Below are positions 8,941 to 19,667 of a DNA stretch of 64,000 nucleotides, piece by piece. Position 1 is the first letter of the stretch. Each line of letters starts with the position of its first letter. A model generated the notes under the pieces. It was not told the origin of the DNA, did not search any database, and saw only the letters and a list, made by a program, of their open reading frames with translations. The stretch comes from Nitrosomonas sp. sh817 (GTDB lineage: Bacteria > Pseudomonadota > Gammaproteobacteria > Burkholderiales > Nitrosomonadaceae). The stretch lies in assembly GCF_030908545.1 (NCBI RefSeq), contig NZ_CP133083.1, positions 2,055,691 to 2,119,690 of the forward strand. The letters are read 5' to 3'. The translations under genes and the position numbers were made by a program.

Positions 8941-9999
8941 ATGACAAGCCAACCCAGTATCGACGATGAGCTTTATCAGGACCATATCCTGCAAGGGGTC
9001 TCACGTACTTTTGCATTGACCATTCCGCAATTGCCGGAAGCTTTGCGCCGCGTAATCGGCAATGCTTATCTGCTATGCCGCATTACCGATACCATTGAAG
9101 ACGATAATGCGCTCTCATCCGAGCAAACCCGGCAACTGTCGGACATGTTTGCGGATGTCGTCTGTGGCAGCGCATCCGCGGAAGAATTCGCGCAGCAGCT
9201 CTACCCGCTTTTATCCAGCCATACCATCCCTGCCGAACATGATCTGATCAAAAATACACCGGCTGTTATCCGTGTCACTCACAGTTTTAATGCGGCGCAG
9301 CGCAAAGCTCTGGAGCGGTGTGTGCGAATCATGGCTAAAGGCATGGCCGACTACCAAGAAACAGAGTCACTGAATGGCCTAAAGGATTTACCCGCAATGA
9401 ATCAATATTGCTATTACGTTGCCGGTGTCGTGGGTGAAATGCTGACCGAATTATTTTGTGATTATTCGGAAGAAATTAATCTGCATAAGCCAACATTGAT
9501 GAAACTGTCCGTCTCTTTCGGCCAGGGATTGCAGATGACCAATATCCTCAAAGACATCTGGGATGATCGTAAACGCGGCGCTTGCTGGTTGCCGCAAGAC
9601 ATTTTTCTAAAGTATGGTTTTCATCTTACTGATATGCAACCAGGTATGAAAGATACAAACTTTCAAGCGGGTTTAGCGGAGCTATTAGGAATAGCCAAAG
9701 GACACTTGCAGAATGCCTTGATCTATACCAGTTTGATACCGCTCCACGAAAAAGGCATCCGGCGTTTTTGCCTTTGGGCGATTGGCATGGCCATTCTGAC
9801 TTTGAATAAAATCAATAGCCGCCGGGATTTTTCTGAAGGTACCCAAGTAAAAATCAGCCGCAACAGCGTCAAGACAACCGTCGCATTAACGAGTTTATTT
9901 GCGAGTAACGATTGGATATTGGAGTTATTATTCAAATTAACCTCACGGAATCTGCCCGCTGTTGAACCGCATAATGAAGCGCTTTCAGGTACTTCGTAA
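8941..9999 (+). CDS. Squalene/phytoene synthase family protein, probable squalene synthase
   Basis: The product (352 residues) is an all-helical head-to-head prenyl synthase. The first Asp-rich motif is DTIEDD at residues 50-55, after AYLLCRI. The second is in MTNILKDIWDDRKRG. These resemble classical single-enzyme squalene synthases (farnesyl diphosphate to squalene) more than the HpnC/HpnD pair. A hydrophobic C-terminal segment (FCLWAIGMAILTL) is present. The gene is followed by the HpnA-type epimerase, so the product probably feeds hopanoid synthesis. A carotenoid-type role cannot be ruled out from sequence alone. Confidence 0.85.
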   Translation: MTSQPSIDDELYQDHILQGVSRTFALTIPQLPEALRRVIGNAYLLCRITDTIEDDNALSSEQTRQLSDMFADVVCGSASAEEFAQQLYPLLSSHTIPAEHDLIKNTPAVIRVTHSFNAAQRKALERCVRIMAKGMADYQETESLNGLKDLPAMNQYCYYVAGVVGEMLTELFCDYSEEINLHKPTLMKLSVSFGQGLQMTNILKDIWDDRKRGACWLPQDIFLKYGFHLTDMQPGMKDTNFQAGLAELLGIAKGHLQNALIYTSLIPLHEKGIRRFCLWAIGMAILTLNKINSRRDFSEGTQVKISRNSVKTTVALTSLFASNDWILELLFKLTSRNLPAVEPHNEALSGTS

Positions 10000-10057
10000 A
10001 TAATCGATTAATGCACATTCCGGGCATTCCAACTATCTATTTCGACTCAAAGGCACC

Positions 10058-11047
10058 ATGAAATCATTAGTCACCGGTGCTACCGGGTTTCTCGGTTCGG
10101 CCGTCATGCGTTGCCTGCTCACAGCCGGGCATGAAGTTCGCGTCTTGGCCAGACCCGACAGCGATCGCCGGAACCTTAAAAACTATCCAGTTGAAATCAT
10201 CGAAGGCGATCTGAGAGACTTTGAATCACTCAAACGCGCGGTCCGGGGATGCGATAACCTCTTTCACGTGGCAGCCGATTACCGGCTTTGGGTGCCGGAT
10301 CCGGCAACCATGCATGAAATCAATGTCACCGGCACCCGCGCACTCATTATTGCGGCCCATCAAGCAGGACTGAACCGGATTGTATATACCAGCAGTGTCG
10401 CCACGCTGGGCTTAAACCCCGATGGAACCCCCGCAAATGAAGAAACGCCAAGCGACCCGGCGGCCGTCAATGGTTATTACAAGCGTTCGAAGTATCAGGC
10501 TGAGCAGTTAGTCAGACAATTGACCGTCGATCATCAATTGCCTTTGATCATCGTAAATCCTTCAACGCCAATCGGTCCAAACGATATCCGCCCGACTCCG
10601 ACCGGGCGTATCGTCTTGGATACAATCGCTGGCCGCATGCCGGCCTATGTCAATACCGGTCTCAATATCGCACATGTAGATGACATCGCATACGGTCATT
10701 TATTGGCCTATCAACATGGAAAACCCCAAGAACGCTATATCCTGGGTGGCGATAACATGACGCTTCTGCAAATCCTGCAAACCATCGATGAGATTAATAA
10801 CACCCGGCATTACCGCGTCAATATCCCGATCAGCGTAATGCTTCCGATGGCTTGGTGCATGGAGAAGATTGCTCTTCTGACACATACCGAACCTCGCGCA
10901 ACACTCGATAGCATCCGCATGGCAAAGAAATTAATGTTTTTCTCCAGTGAAAAAGCCGAACGCGAATTAGGTTACCGGTATCGCCCCGCAGTCGAGGCGC
11001 TCAAAGATGCGGTTAAATGGTTTAAGGACAACGATTACTGCAATTGA
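10058..11047 (+). CDS. hpnA: Hopanoid-associated sugar epimerase HpnA
   Basis: An extended short-chain dehydrogenase of 329 residues with the NAD(P) loop GATGFLG at residues 7-13 and the catalytic pair Y141-K145 (YYKRSK). Motifs such as LFHVAADYRLWVPDP and VNPSTPIGPNDIRPTPTGRIV are characteristic of HpnA, an epimerase linked to hopanoid side-chain glycosylation. It lies 58 bases after the squalene synthase gene on the same strand, which supports a hopanoid role. The biochemical substrate of HpnA is not well established. Confidence 0.9.
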   Translation: MKSLVTGATGFLGSAVMRCLLTAGHEVRVLARPDSDRRNLKNYPVEIIEGDLRDFESLKRAVRGCDNLFHVAADYRLWVPDPATMHEINVTGTRALIIAAHQAGLNRIVYTSSVATLGLNPDGTPANEETPSDPAAVNGYYKRSKYQAEQLVRQLTVDHQLPLIIVNPSTPIGPNDIRPTPTGRIVLDTIAGRMPAYVNTGLNIAHVDDIAYGHLLAYQHGKPQERYILGGDNMTLLQILQTIDEINNTRHYRVNIPISVMLPMAWCMEKIALLTHTEPRATLDSIRMAKKLMFFSSEKAERELGYRYRPAVEALKDAVKWFKDNDYCN

Positions 11048-11093
11048 GTGACAAAAGAATGTGAAGGAAAAGAATTTTCCCGGATTTTCATAG

Positions 11094-12734
11094 TCATGCG
11101 ATGTGTTGCTCTTTAAAGGCTTCGGCATTGATCGGCCTACCAGTCAGATACCCTTGGATCAAATCGCAACCTTCCTCCCGCAAGAAACCCAACTGTGCAT
11201 CATTTTCTACACCTTCCGCTACTACCTGCAAATTCAGGCCATCGGCCAAGCTAAGAATGGCGCCGATAATTGCCATGTCTTCTAAACTATTGACTACATC
11301 ATCCACAAAAGTCTTATCGATTTTCAAAACTGATAATGGAAATTTTTTTAAGTAAGCTAGCGAGGAATAACCGGTACCAAAATCATCAATAGCGATTTTG
11401 ATCCCCGCCGCATGCAGTTTAGACAAAGTATCTCTTGATTTCTGCGGGTTATCCATCAGCATCGTTTCTGTAATTTCCAATACCAAACTCGATGGTAACA
11501 AACCCGTTTCATGCAGCGTCCTGTTAGTCAACTCGAGAAAATCATCTTGCACAAATTGATGCGGTGATACGTTTACGGAAATATAAAATTCTCTGAGACC
11601 TGAATCCTGCCATTGCTTTGCTTGGAGACATGCACTTCGTAATGCCCAAGCGCCAAGAACCTTTATTAAACCACTACTTTCCGCCAATGGAATAAACTTC
11701 ATCGGTGAAATGAATCCTTGCTTAGGACTTAACCAACGCATCAAAGCTTCAGCACCTTTCAACTGACCAGTTCGCGCGCAAAATATCGGCTGATAATGCA
11801 GCATGAATTCGCCTTTTTCAATCCCTTCATACATTGCGGACTCAAGCGACAAATCACTTCTTTCGATGTCACTGATCTGATCGCAATAGATACCCCAATG
11901 ATTTTTGCCGAATGATCTCGAACGATACATTGCCGTTTCCGCGTTGCGGAATAACTGCAGGAAATTTTCGCCATGCTCAGGATAGATCGAAACCCCGAGA
12001 TTAGTGCGGATATGCAACGTATGTTCTTGAATACGAAACGACCGTTGCATGGCGGTCATTATCTTTTTAGCGATCATCTCGATATTGCCCTGACCAACAC
12101 CCATCATGATCATGGCAAATTCATCCTCACCTACACGCGCCACCGTATCGCTGCGACGTACACAAATCTGCAAGCGTTCAGCAACGGATTTGATGAGTTC
12201 GTTACCGACAGCATGTCCAAGCAAGTCATTAATCTTTCTATAACCATCCAAACTCAAAACGATTAACGACAAAAATTGTTTCTCCCGTCGCGCCATTTCA
12301 ATGTTCATTGTGACACGATCGTCCAACAACACTCTTCCAGGCAAGCCTGTCAATTCATCGTGGGTCGATAAATAAATTAACCGATCTTCATTTTCTTTCC
12401 AATGCATGGCATCAAACGCTGCAACCAGAAAGGAATCGTCGGACAAATAAAACAAATAACAGTTGACCCAAACCGGCAGTACCCTTTGGCGTAACAAACG
12501 GCACACAAAAACTTGCTTCTCACCACTTTCTTTTGCGTTTTTCCGGGCTTCAGTAAGAAGTACCAGATCTTCCGGCTGAACGAACCTTTCAATCGATTCT
12601 TTTAACAGTCCCGTCGATACTTGTAGAAACGTTTGCGAGGATGTAGATGTTCGCTGAATTATGCCCTGCGGATCAATACAAACGACGAAATCACTGATCG
12701 TTGAGAGTAAACCAAATGGACCATTCTGTTTCAC
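11094..12734 (-). CDS. PAS/GGDEF/EAL protein with degenerate GGDEF, probable c-di-GMP phosphodiesterase
   Basis: The 546-residue protein has an N-terminal PAS-like region (residues 1-115), a GGDEF domain (about 118-275) and an EAL domain (about 290-540). The GGDEF signature reads GEDEF at residues 202-206, so the second glycine is glutamate. The upstream metal aspartate (SLDGY) and the RxxD inhibitory site (R193-D196) are kept. The EAL domain looks active: EALMRW, VSPHQF, EITETML, DDFGTGYSSL and KIDKTFV are all present. The likely net activity is c-di-GMP breakdown, perhaps with GTP sensing by the GGDEF domain. The start is the GTG at 12734, nine bases after AGGAGG. Confidence 0.88.
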   Translation of the reverse strand: MKQNGPFGLLSTISDFVVCIDPQGIIQRTSTSSQTFLQVSTGLLKESIERFVQPEDLVLLTEARKNAKESGEKQVFVCRLLRQRVLPVWVNCYLFYLSDDSFLVAAFDAMHWKENEDRLIYLSTHDELTGLPGRVLLDDRVTMNIEMARREKQFLSLIVLSLDGYRKINDLLGHAVGNELIKSVAERLQICVRRSDTVARVGEDEFAMIMMGVGQGNIEMIAKKIMTAMQRSFRIQEHTLHIRTNLGVSIYPEHGENFLQLFRNAETAMYRSRSFGKNHWGIYCDQISDIERSDLSLESAMYEGIEKGEFMLHYQPIFCARTGQLKGAEALMRWLSPKQGFISPMKFIPLAESSGLIKVLGAWALRSACLQAKQWQDSGLREFYISVNVSPHQFVQDDFLELTNRTLHETGLLPSSLVLEITETMLMDNPQKSRDTLSKLHAAGIKIAIDDFGTGYSSLAYLKKFPLSVLKIDKTFVDDVVNSLEDMAIIGAILSLADGLNLQVVAEGVENDAQLGFLREEGCDLIQGYLTGRPINAEAFKEQHIA

Positions 12735-13142
12735 AAGAAAAGGCCTCCTAAGTAAACCGATAATTTATTTATGACAGAAACAATATTGGCTTTGCTCGAC
12801 CGCAACCCAATACCCTTAAAAATTAATTATTCTTTTGTATTTACCCAAAACTCTTCATTTTCGGGAGATTGATATCTACGGAAGATCGATGGATTTACTT
12901 GAGAATCGGTTTTCACCTGATTTAATCGCAGTTTTCTAACGACTAATTGGGTATTCAATTAACCCTTTAGAAGAACAAAGGAATTAATAAAAAGAATGGA
13001 TGGTTGCGCTTAAAACCGGGAAATAGAGCGTCTGATTCGGTTGAGTCCTATTTTACGTTACCGATCAGCCAAAGAAAGGAATTGCACAAAACTTACAACA
13101 TTGCAGCAAACTGAATTGAGCACGACAATCAATCAATTTACT
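12735..13142. other. 408-base intergenic stretch, no gene recognised
   Basis: This A/T-rich stretch lies between the GGDEF-EAL gene start and the initiator tRNA. It holds the AGGAGG ribosome-binding site of the GGDEF-EAL gene at its left end. Reading both strands, I see no convincing coding frame, hairpin with a T-tract, or repeat. Confidence 0.5.
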
Positions 13143-13219
<77 letters not shown>

Positions 13220-13297
13220 TCAGAAGGGGGATTATAGCATAAGCCTGCACGCTCAGGTCAATGAACTTCCTGGGTGGATGATAATATGTATTCGATT

Positions 13298-14164
13298 TCA
13301 GTAGTGCGCTGAATATCCGTTCAATTTTGCCTGTTTGTGCCGCTGCCAGGCAAGCTCTTTCCGGTTTGCACTATCGATTGCCTGCAAAATGTTGCCTACA
13401 TTAACCGGTTTGTTCTGGGACTTGACCAGACCGGTTAGATGCGCTTGCGGCAATTTACCACGCTGATAATAACTCCAAATCTCAGAGGCGTAGTCGGATT
13501 GCGCAAGATCCGGAGCAAACCGGTTAAAAAAACTTGTCAGATTATCAATGTCGCGCTTGATCATCATGCGGGCTTGCTGATTGCCCGCAGCATTGACGGC
13601 TTGGGGTAAATCGATAATAACCGGCCCTTCGCGATCCACCAGAACGTTGTAGGGCGACAAATCTCCATGCACAATTCCCAAGCACAGCATCTGCACCACA
13701 TGGCTAATCAAAGTTTTATGATAAGACCGTGCTTGTTGCGGTGTCAGGGACATATCGTTCAATCGCGGCGCAACATTCCCTTCGGCATCGGTAATCAGCT
13801 CCATCAACAAAACACCGGAAAAAAAGTTATAGAATTTCGGCACCCGGATTCCGGCCATCCCAAGCCGGCACAACATGTCAACTTCGGTATTCTGCCAGCC
13901 TTCCTCACGTGCAATACGTCCGTAATGACTCCCCTTCTCAATCGCCCGGGCACGGCGGCTGTTTTTGATACGGCGGCCTTCGGTGTAGCTTGCAAAATGC
14001 TGAAAGTTCCGTTTATTCCGATCCTTATACACCTTGGCACATAGCGCGTGCTCGCCACTGCGGACCATATACACCATCGCTTCTTTACCGCTCATGAGCT
14101 GGCATATGACACTATCGATCAAACCTTCTTCAATTAATGGTTCAAGTCTTGCTGGTATCTTCAT
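13298..14164 (-). CDS. RIO1-type serine/threonine kinase-like protein
   Basis: The 288-residue product has an atypical protein kinase fold of the RIO type. The nucleotide loop is MSGKEAMVY, the ATP lysine is K44 (CAKVYK), the catalytic aspartate is D168 in VHGDLSPYNVLV, and the metal aspartate is D185 in VIIDLPQAV. IDxPQ in place of DFG is the RIO signature. Bacterial members are common in proteobacteria but their targets are unknown. I chose the ATG at 14164 because relatives begin MKxPARL. A GTG at 14179 would add five residues. It stands alone, between the initiator tRNA and the HD-GYP gene. Confidence 0.88.
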   Translation of the reverse strand: MKIPARLEPLIEEGLIDSVICQLMSGKEAMVYMVRSGEHALCAKVYKDRNKRNFQHFASYTEGRRIKNSRRARAIEKGSHYGRIAREEGWQNTEVDMLCRLGMAGIRVPKFYNFFSGVLLMELITDAEGNVAPRLNDMSLTPQQARSYHKTLISHVVQMLCLGIVHGDLSPYNVLVDREGPVIIDLPQAVNAAGNQQARMMIKRDIDNLTSFFNRFAPDLAQSDYASEIWSYYQRGKLPQAHLTGLVKSQNKPVNVGNILQAIDSANRKELAWQRHKQAKLNGYSAHY

Positions 14165-14511
14165 AAGTTTTATGCGCACGAACGTTGTTGTCCGTTCATC
14201 ACCCTCCGTAGGCGTTACAATCTATGTGGATTCGCCGTGATAATCACAAACTGCTCTAACTCGATCGATTCACGTTGCCAAAATTGTAAAAAGAATGATT
14301 TCGTTTGGGAATGTGACAAATTGTCGCGCGGCAAATTGTCACATGACGATATTGCCGGCTGAATGGATTGATAGACCTTCATGCCGTGACAGCGGCAAAT
14401 CGTTTAGAATGTGGAAAAAATAAAGCAATCGTCTGCAATAGATGTACAGTGCAGTCAAGCCTATTGAGAAACCGCTTGTCGATATCGCCGCAATTTGCCC
14501 AAAGGAATTTT

Positions 14512-15660
14512 ATGCAATCGGAAGAAGATCTTTTTACCCACCAGGATACCCTGGCTAACTTGCATGAAAATATACCCTTAACGGAAAAACTACGTTTCTT
14601 GCATCAAATTATCCGTCAGGATTTCCCCTTCATCGATCGCCTGGCAATCGCCCTATACGATGAAAAAACCGAGATGCTGAAAACGTACACGCACAGCACC
14701 GAAGGCAGCGATAGTCCGGTCACGACTTACGAAGCGCCGTTGAGCGCCGCGCCATCGCTGCATGCCATTATTGAGCATCGCCGTCCGCGCCTGGTGCAAG
14801 ACCTCAATATTTTTTCCAAAGGCACACACGAGCATACCCAGCGCGTTGCCGCCAAAGGCTACAAGTCCAGCTATACCATGCCGCTGTATCAAAGCGGTAT
14901 TTTTATCGGCTTTTTGTTTTTTAATTCGCTGCAAGAACACCCGTTTGACCCGAAGTCATTGCGGCAAATTGACATTTACGGCCACCTGATCGCGCTGATG
15001 GTCATCAACGAATTGGCCGCGATTCGAACCTTGCTGGCGGCGGTCCGGGCCGCTCGCAGCATGACGCATTATCGCGACCTCGAGACCGGATCGCATATCG
15101 ACCGCACCGCGCACTACGCCCGGTTAATCGCTCGAAAACTGGCGGCCGGCTACGGCATCAGCGATGAACAAATTGAACATATTTTCCTGTTTTCGCCGAT
15201 GCACGATGTCGGCAAAATCGGCATTCCGGACAACATCCTGCGCAAGCCGAGCAAGCTCGACGATACCGAATTCGATGTCATGAAAACGCATCCGGTCAAA
15301 GGCCGCGAGATCATCGACTCGGTATTGCAAGACTTTGGGTTGGGTGCATTGGGGCATACGAATATCCTGCGCAATATCGCCGAATTTCACCATGAAGCGG
15401 TTGACGGCAGCGGTTATCCGAGCGGCCTGAAAGGCGATGAAATACCGATTGAAGCGCGCATCAGCGCCGTTGCCGATGTATTCGATGCATTGACATCACG
15501 CCGTTCGTATAAAGCGGCGTGGAGTAATGAACAAGCTTTTGCATTGCTCCGGCAAATGTCCAATTCCAAGCTGGACCGTGATTGCGTTGAAGCTCTGATC
15601 AATAACGCCGACAAGGTGTTGGAAATTCAACAACGCTTCCGCGATAATGATCTGATTTAA
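14512..15660 (+). CDS. GAF domain/HD-GYP c-di-GMP phosphodiesterase
   Basis: The 382-residue protein has an N-terminal GAF-like sensor region (about residues 20-165) and an HD-GYP domain (about 180-370). The metal-binding HD is in PMHDVGKIGIPD and the defining motif is intact in FHHEAVDGSGYPSGLKGDEIP. Such proteins hydrolyse c-di-GMP, often fully to GMP. The ATG at 14512 follows AAAGGAATTTT and is preferred to a TTG 144 bases upstream. The gene converges on the symporter gene with an 18-base gap. Confidence 0.9.
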   Translation: MQSEEDLFTHQDTLANLHENIPLTEKLRFLHQIIRQDFPFIDRLAIALYDEKTEMLKTYTHSTEGSDSPVTTYEAPLSAAPSLHAIIEHRRPRLVQDLNIFSKGTHEHTQRVAAKGYKSSYTMPLYQSGIFIGFLFFNSLQEHPFDPKSLRQIDIYGHLIALMVINELAAIRTLLAAVRAARSMTHYRDLETGSHIDRTAHYARLIARKLAAGYGISDEQIEHIFLFSPMHDVGKIGIPDNILRKPSKLDDTEFDVMKTHPVKGREIIDSVLQDFGLGALGHTNILRNIAEFHHEAVDGSGYPSGLKGDEIPIEARISAVADVFDALTSRRSYKAAWSNEQAFALLRQMSNSKLDRDCVEALINNADKVLEIQQRFRDNDLI

Positions 15661-15679
15661 TAATAGAGTTTTACAAATT

Positions 15680-16927
15680 CTATGTGCCCGGACCGTCACT
15701 CCGGGTCCAATGCTGTACGACCAGGCTTCCCACCAGATCACCTTCGACATTGACTGTCGTGCGAAATGTATCGAGCAGGCGGTCGACCGGTAATAAAATT
15801 GCGATGGCTTCCACCGGCAATCCGACCGACTGTAATACCACGACCATCGTCACCATGCCGGCACTGGGAATACCCGGCGCACCGATGGCGGCCAGCATGG
15901 CCGTCATGAACACGATCAGCTGTTGCGTCAAACTGAGCTCAATGCCCACCAAATTGGCGATAAATAACGCAGCCACCGCTTCATAAAGCGCCGTACCATC
16001 CATATTCATGGTCGCTCCGACCGGAATGACAAAACCAGCCACATCGCGTTTGACATGCAAGTGCTGCTCGGCGCAACGCAGCGTCACCGGCAGGGTCGCA
16101 GCACTCGAACTGGTTGCAAAGGCAGTAATTAATGCTTCACGCGCGCCACGCCAGAACCGGAGCGGCGTCATGCCCGCCATCAAAAATAAAATCAGCGGCA
16201 ACACCACCAGCCCGTGCAGCAATGTGGTCCCAATGACGATTCCGACGAATTTAATCAATGTCGACAACAATCCGGCGTCTTGCGAAGCCACTAATTGCAA
16301 TACCAATGCCATAATCCCGAGCGGCGCCAAACGCATAATCCAGCCGACCAGCATCAGGATCAATTCTAAAAATTCCTGCATCAACACCAGGATATTGCGG
16401 TAGCGTTCACCACCTATGACCAGAGCAATACCCAGCAACAAAGCAAAAATCACCACCGCCAGCACATTGCCTTGCGCCAGCGCCGCGATTGGATTCTGAA
16501 ACAACGATCGCAAGAATTGCGCAAAGAAATCGGCGAGTGACATCTGCGTCGCTTGAAAACCTTGTATTGCATCCTGAAACATAGCGATCTGCAAACCGCC
16601 GCCCGGCTGCAGCAGATTGGCAGCCGTCAAGCCCAGCAACACCGCAAAGGCCATCGTCGACACAAAAAAAACCAGCGTCACTTGCCAAACGCGATTCATT
16701 TGCCGGTGCGAACGCAGATTGGCAACGCCCACCACGATCGAAGTAAACACCAGCGGAATCAGCACCATCCGCAGCAGATCGGTAAACAGCGAACCGATCA
16801 GCTTTGCGGCATATAAACCGCTTTGCGCAACCGCGGATTGTTGTTCCAGTCCCGCCAGCCAGAAACCGAGGAACGCACCGGAAATCACCCCCAGCAAGAT
16901 CTGGTTATTGAGCGACACTTTGCTCAC
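15680..16927 (-). CDS. Dicarboxylate/amino acid:cation symporter (DAACS/GltP-DctA family)
   Basis: A 415-residue inner-membrane transporter of the glutamate/C4-dicarboxylate:cation symporter family. Conserved elements are the serine-rich loop (TAFATSSSAATLPVTL), the NMDGTALYEAVAALFIA segment and the GAPGIPSAGMVTMVVVL stretch, which build the substrate and cation sites. About eight hydrophobic segments with two re-entrant loops are expected. The start is the GTG at 16927. It lies seven bases after hemF on the same strand. Whether the substrate is glutamate, aspartate or a dicarboxylate cannot be told from sequence. Confidence 0.92.
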   Translation of the reverse strand: MSKVSLNNQILLGVISGAFLGFWLAGLEQQSAVAQSGLYAAKLIGSLFTDLLRMVLIPLVFTSIVVGVANLRSHRQMNRVWQVTLVFFVSTMAFAVLLGLTAANLLQPGGGLQIAMFQDAIQGFQATQMSLADFFAQFLRSLFQNPIAALAQGNVLAVVIFALLLGIALVIGGERYRNILVLMQEFLELILMLVGWIMRLAPLGIMALVLQLVASQDAGLLSTLIKFVGIVIGTTLLHGLVVLPLILFLMAGMTPLRFWRGAREALITAFATSSSAATLPVTLRCAEQHLHVKRDVAGFVIPVGATMNMDGTALYEAVAALFIANLVGIELSLTQQLIVFMTAMLAAIGAPGIPSAGMVTMVVVLQSVGLPVEAIAILLPVDRLLDTFRTTVNVEGDLVGSLVVQHWTRSDGPGT

Positions 16928-16934
16928 CGGCCAG

Positions 16935-17831
16935 TCACACCCAATCCTTACCGATCAGAAAATCCGTATACAATTTCGATTCCGGAGTACCTGTTTCCGG
17001 TTTCCAGTCGTACCGCCATTTTACGATGGGCGGCAAAGACATCAGAATCGATTCGGTGCGCCCGCCGGTTTGCAATCCGAACAACGTGCCGCGATCCCAA
17101 ACCAAATTAAACTCCACGTAACGCCCGCGCCGGTACGCTTGAAAATCGCGCTCGCGTTCGCCATAGGCTTCGTCCTTGCGACGCTCCAAAATCGGCCGGT
17201 AGGCATTGAGGAAATTCTCCCCAACGTTGCGCGTCAACTGAAAACAGCTCTCAAAATCCGGCTGGTTCAAATCGTCGAAAAACACACCGCCGACACCGCG
17301 CGGCTCTTTGCGATGTTTTAAATAGAAATAGTCATCACACCACTTTTTCAAACGCGGATAACAATCATCGCCAAAAGGCTTAAGCGCATCCTTGCAAGTT
17401 TGATGAAAATGCACCGCGTCTTCGGCATAACCGTAATAAGGCGTCAGATCCATGCCGCCGCCGAACCACCACACCGGCTCCGCACCCTCTTTGCGCGCTT
17501 CAAAGTAGCGTACGTTCATATGCACGGTTGGCGCGTAAGGATTACGCGGATGCAGCACCAGCGACACCCCCATCGCCTCAAACGAGCGTCCGGCCAATTC
17601 CGGCCGTGCTGCCGTCGCCGACGCGGGCAATCCCGCACCATATACATGGGAGAAATTAACGCCGCCGCGCTCCAGCACATTGCCTTCTTCGATCACGCTG
17701 CTCATGCCGCCGCCCCCCTCCGGGCGATCCCATTGATCGCGCCTGAAGGTTTTACCGTCGACCTGCTCCAGCCCTTTCACAATGCTATCTTGCAGGTTCA
17801 AAAGAAATTCTTTGACTCGTGGTGTATTCAT
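16935..17831 (-). CDS. hemF: Oxygen-dependent coproporphyrinogen III oxidase HemF
   Basis: HemF oxidatively decarboxylates coproporphyrinogen III to protoporphyrinogen IX in haem synthesis using O2. The 298-residue sequence has the hallmark stretches [52 protein letters not shown] and [20 protein letters not shown], and the length is normal. The symporter gene follows by seven bases, which suggests one transcript. It is divergent from aroC. Oxygen dependence fits an aerobic organism. Confidence 0.97.
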   Translation of the reverse strand: MNTPRVKEFLLNLQDSIVKGLEQVDGKTFRRDQWDRPEGGGGMSSVIEEGNVLERGGVNFSHVYGAGLPASATAARPELAGRSFEAMGVSLVLHPRNPYAPTVHMNVRYFEARKEGAEPVWWFGGGMDLTPYYGYAEDAVHFHQTCKDALKPFGDDCYPRLKKWCDDYFYLKHRKEPRGVGGVFFDDLNQPDFESCFQLTRNVGENFLNAYRPILERRKDEAYGERERDFQAYRRGRYVEFNLVWDRGTLFGLQTGGRTESILMSLPPIVKWRYDWKPETGTPESKLYTDFLIGKDWV

Positions 17832-18057
17832 GCAAACTCCCAGGATTAATTTTTTATGACAAGGGCTTCAAATTTCAAGACCCATTTGCGATACCTCGCA
17901 TTTTAGCGCAGGTATAACACGATGACCGAATTTGATTGTTGATGTGTCTCAATCTTTGGCAGCTTGACCGGCATGGCAAAGCAATATTCAAACTGTCGAA
18001 AACCCGTGTGCGTATGATAGACTCATGCATCATAAACTCATCCGAAAATGCAACTGT

Positions 18058-19227
18058 ATGTCTGGAAACACACTTGGTACGCTCTTTACCGTCACCTCAT
18101 TTGGCGAATCGCATGGCCCCGCCATTGGCTGCATTGTTGACGGCTGTCCGCCGGGACTCGCAATCAGCACGGAAGATATTCAGCTCGAACTGGACCGGCG
18201 CAAACCCGGCACCTCGCGGCATGTGACACAACGGCGCGAATCCGATACCGTCGAAATTCTTTCCGGAGTATTCGAAGGACAAACCACCGGCACACCAATT
18301 GCCCTGTTAATCCGCAATGAAGATCAGCGCAGCAAGGATTACAGCAAAATCATGGACGTTTTCCGCCCGGGCCATGCCGATTACACCTATTGGCAAAAAT
18401 ACGGTATCCGCGATTACCGCGGCGGCGGGCGCGCCTCGGCGCGCGAAACGGCGGTGCGTGTTGCCGCCGGCGCCATTGCAAAAAAATGGCTGCATGAAAA
18501 ATACGGCATCGTCATCCGCGGCTACCTCGCGCAACTCGGCCCCATTCCTGTTCCCTTCAAACGCTGGGAAGATGTCGGCACTAATCCTTTCTTCGTCGCC
18601 GACAACAACGCCGTCGAGCAATTGGAAAAATTCATGGATCAATTGCGCAAATCCGGTGATTCGGTCGGTGCCAGGATCAGCGCGGTTGCCCAAGGTGTGC
18701 CGGTCGGCTGGGGCGAACCGGTTTATGACCGCCTCGACGCCGAAATCGCCTATGCCATGATGAACATCAACGCCGTCAAAGGCGTTGAAATCGGCGCCGG
18801 ATTCGCCAGCGTGGCGCAACGCGGCACGGAGCATTCCGACGAGATGACGCCGGAAGGTTTTATAAGCAACAATGCCGGTGGCATTCTGGGCGGTATCTCT
18901 ACCGGCCAGGACATCACCGTTAATGTGGCCATTAAACCAACCTCCAGCATCCGCTTGGAACGACGCTCCATCGACAAAGACGGCAACCCGGCCATTGTCG
19001 AAACACACGGCCGCCATGATCCATGCGTCGGCATCCGCGCAACGCCGATCGTCGAAGCGATGCTGGCCCTCGTACTGATCGATCACGCCTTACGGCATCG
19101 CGCTCAAAATGCCGATGTGGTTTGTAAAACACCGAAAATACCTGGAAAAATCGATGCATCGCACAGCTCGGGGATAACCGCGCCGATACCGCATAAGGAA
19201 GATCCGGAACCCGAAGAAGACGTCTAA
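18058..19227 (+). CDS. aroC: Chorismate synthase AroC
   Basis: AroC makes chorismate from EPSP, the last shikimate-pathway step, with reduced FMN. The 389-residue protein begins [24 protein letters not shown] and has the [37 protein letters not shown] block and the [13 protein letters not shown] segment. The ATG at 18058 matches the family start (SGNTLG). An ATG 33 bases upstream would add an unusual leader. The C-terminal tail after [10 protein letters not shown] is longer and more acidic (PEPEEDV) than in E. coli. Confidence 0.97.
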   Translation: MSGNTLGTLFTVTSFGESHGPAIGCIVDGCPPGLAISTEDIQLELDRRKPGTSRHVTQRRESDTVEILSGVFEGQTTGTPIALLIRNEDQRSKDYSKIMDVFRPGHADYTYWQKYGIRDYRGGGRASARETAVRVAAGAIAKKWLHEKYGIVIRGYLAQLGPIPVPFKRWEDVGTNPFFVADNNAVEQLEKFMDQLRKSGDSVGARISAVAQGVPVGWGEPVYDRLDAEIAYAMMNINAVKGVEIGAGFASVAQRGTEHSDEMTPEGFISNNAGGILGGISTGQDITVNVAIKPTSSIRLERRSIDKDGNPAIVETHGRHDPCVGIRATPIVEAMLALVLIDHALRHRAQNADVVCKTPKIPGKIDASHSSGITAPIPHKEDPEPEEDV

Positions 19228-19399
19228 AACGAACAGATCGGCAGCAGTTAGCCTTGACAAGATCGGCTAAATCGACCATCATCGCCCCCGCAAAATAAAT
19301 GTGATGGTTGGCAACTCGAGTCGACTTGGTCGATTACAGCTTGAAGAGATCGAATACCGTAACAAAAGCGTAACTTCGAATCCCGCATTAGCTTCAATC

Positions 19400-19408
19400 T
19401 GATATAAT
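19400..19408 (+). promoter_or_regulatory. Extended -10 promoter element upstream of tRNA-Arg
   Basis: The string TGATATAAT matches the extended -10 consensus TGnTATAAT exactly and lies 42 bases before the tRNA-Arg gene. No good -35 hexamer is seen at the usual distance, as is common for extended -10 promoters. It probably drives both tRNA-Arg and tRNA-Phe. Confidence 0.5.
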
Positions 19409-19450
19409 CCCCCGGTTGCTTACAAGCTGCTAGTAAAGAGATTGTACTTT

Positions 19451-19527
19451 GCGCCCGTAGCTCAGTTGGATAGAGTACTTGGCTACGAACCAAGGGGTCG
19501 TGGGTTCGAATCCTGCCGGGCGCGCCA
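19451..19527 (+). tRNA. tRNA-Arg (ACG)
   Basis: A 77-base cloverleaf with acceptor stem GCGCCCG/CGGGCGC, anticodon ACG in the loop CTACGAA, the T-loop GGTTCGAATCC and an encoded CCA end. Anticodon ACG needs TadA deamination to inosine to read CGU, CGC and CGA. tRNA-Phe follows after 64 bases. Confidence 0.97.
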
Positions 19528-19591
19528 CTTCACCGGATAATCTTTACGTTGGAATTTTACGGATTGTCCGTTTATCAGCAGTTTCAAAAAT

Positions 19592-19667
<76 letters not shown>

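Noticed and set aside
18307..19086. Long minus-strand frame opposite aroC
   Set aside because: A shadow frame of a well-conserved gene, with low-complexity composition and no motif.
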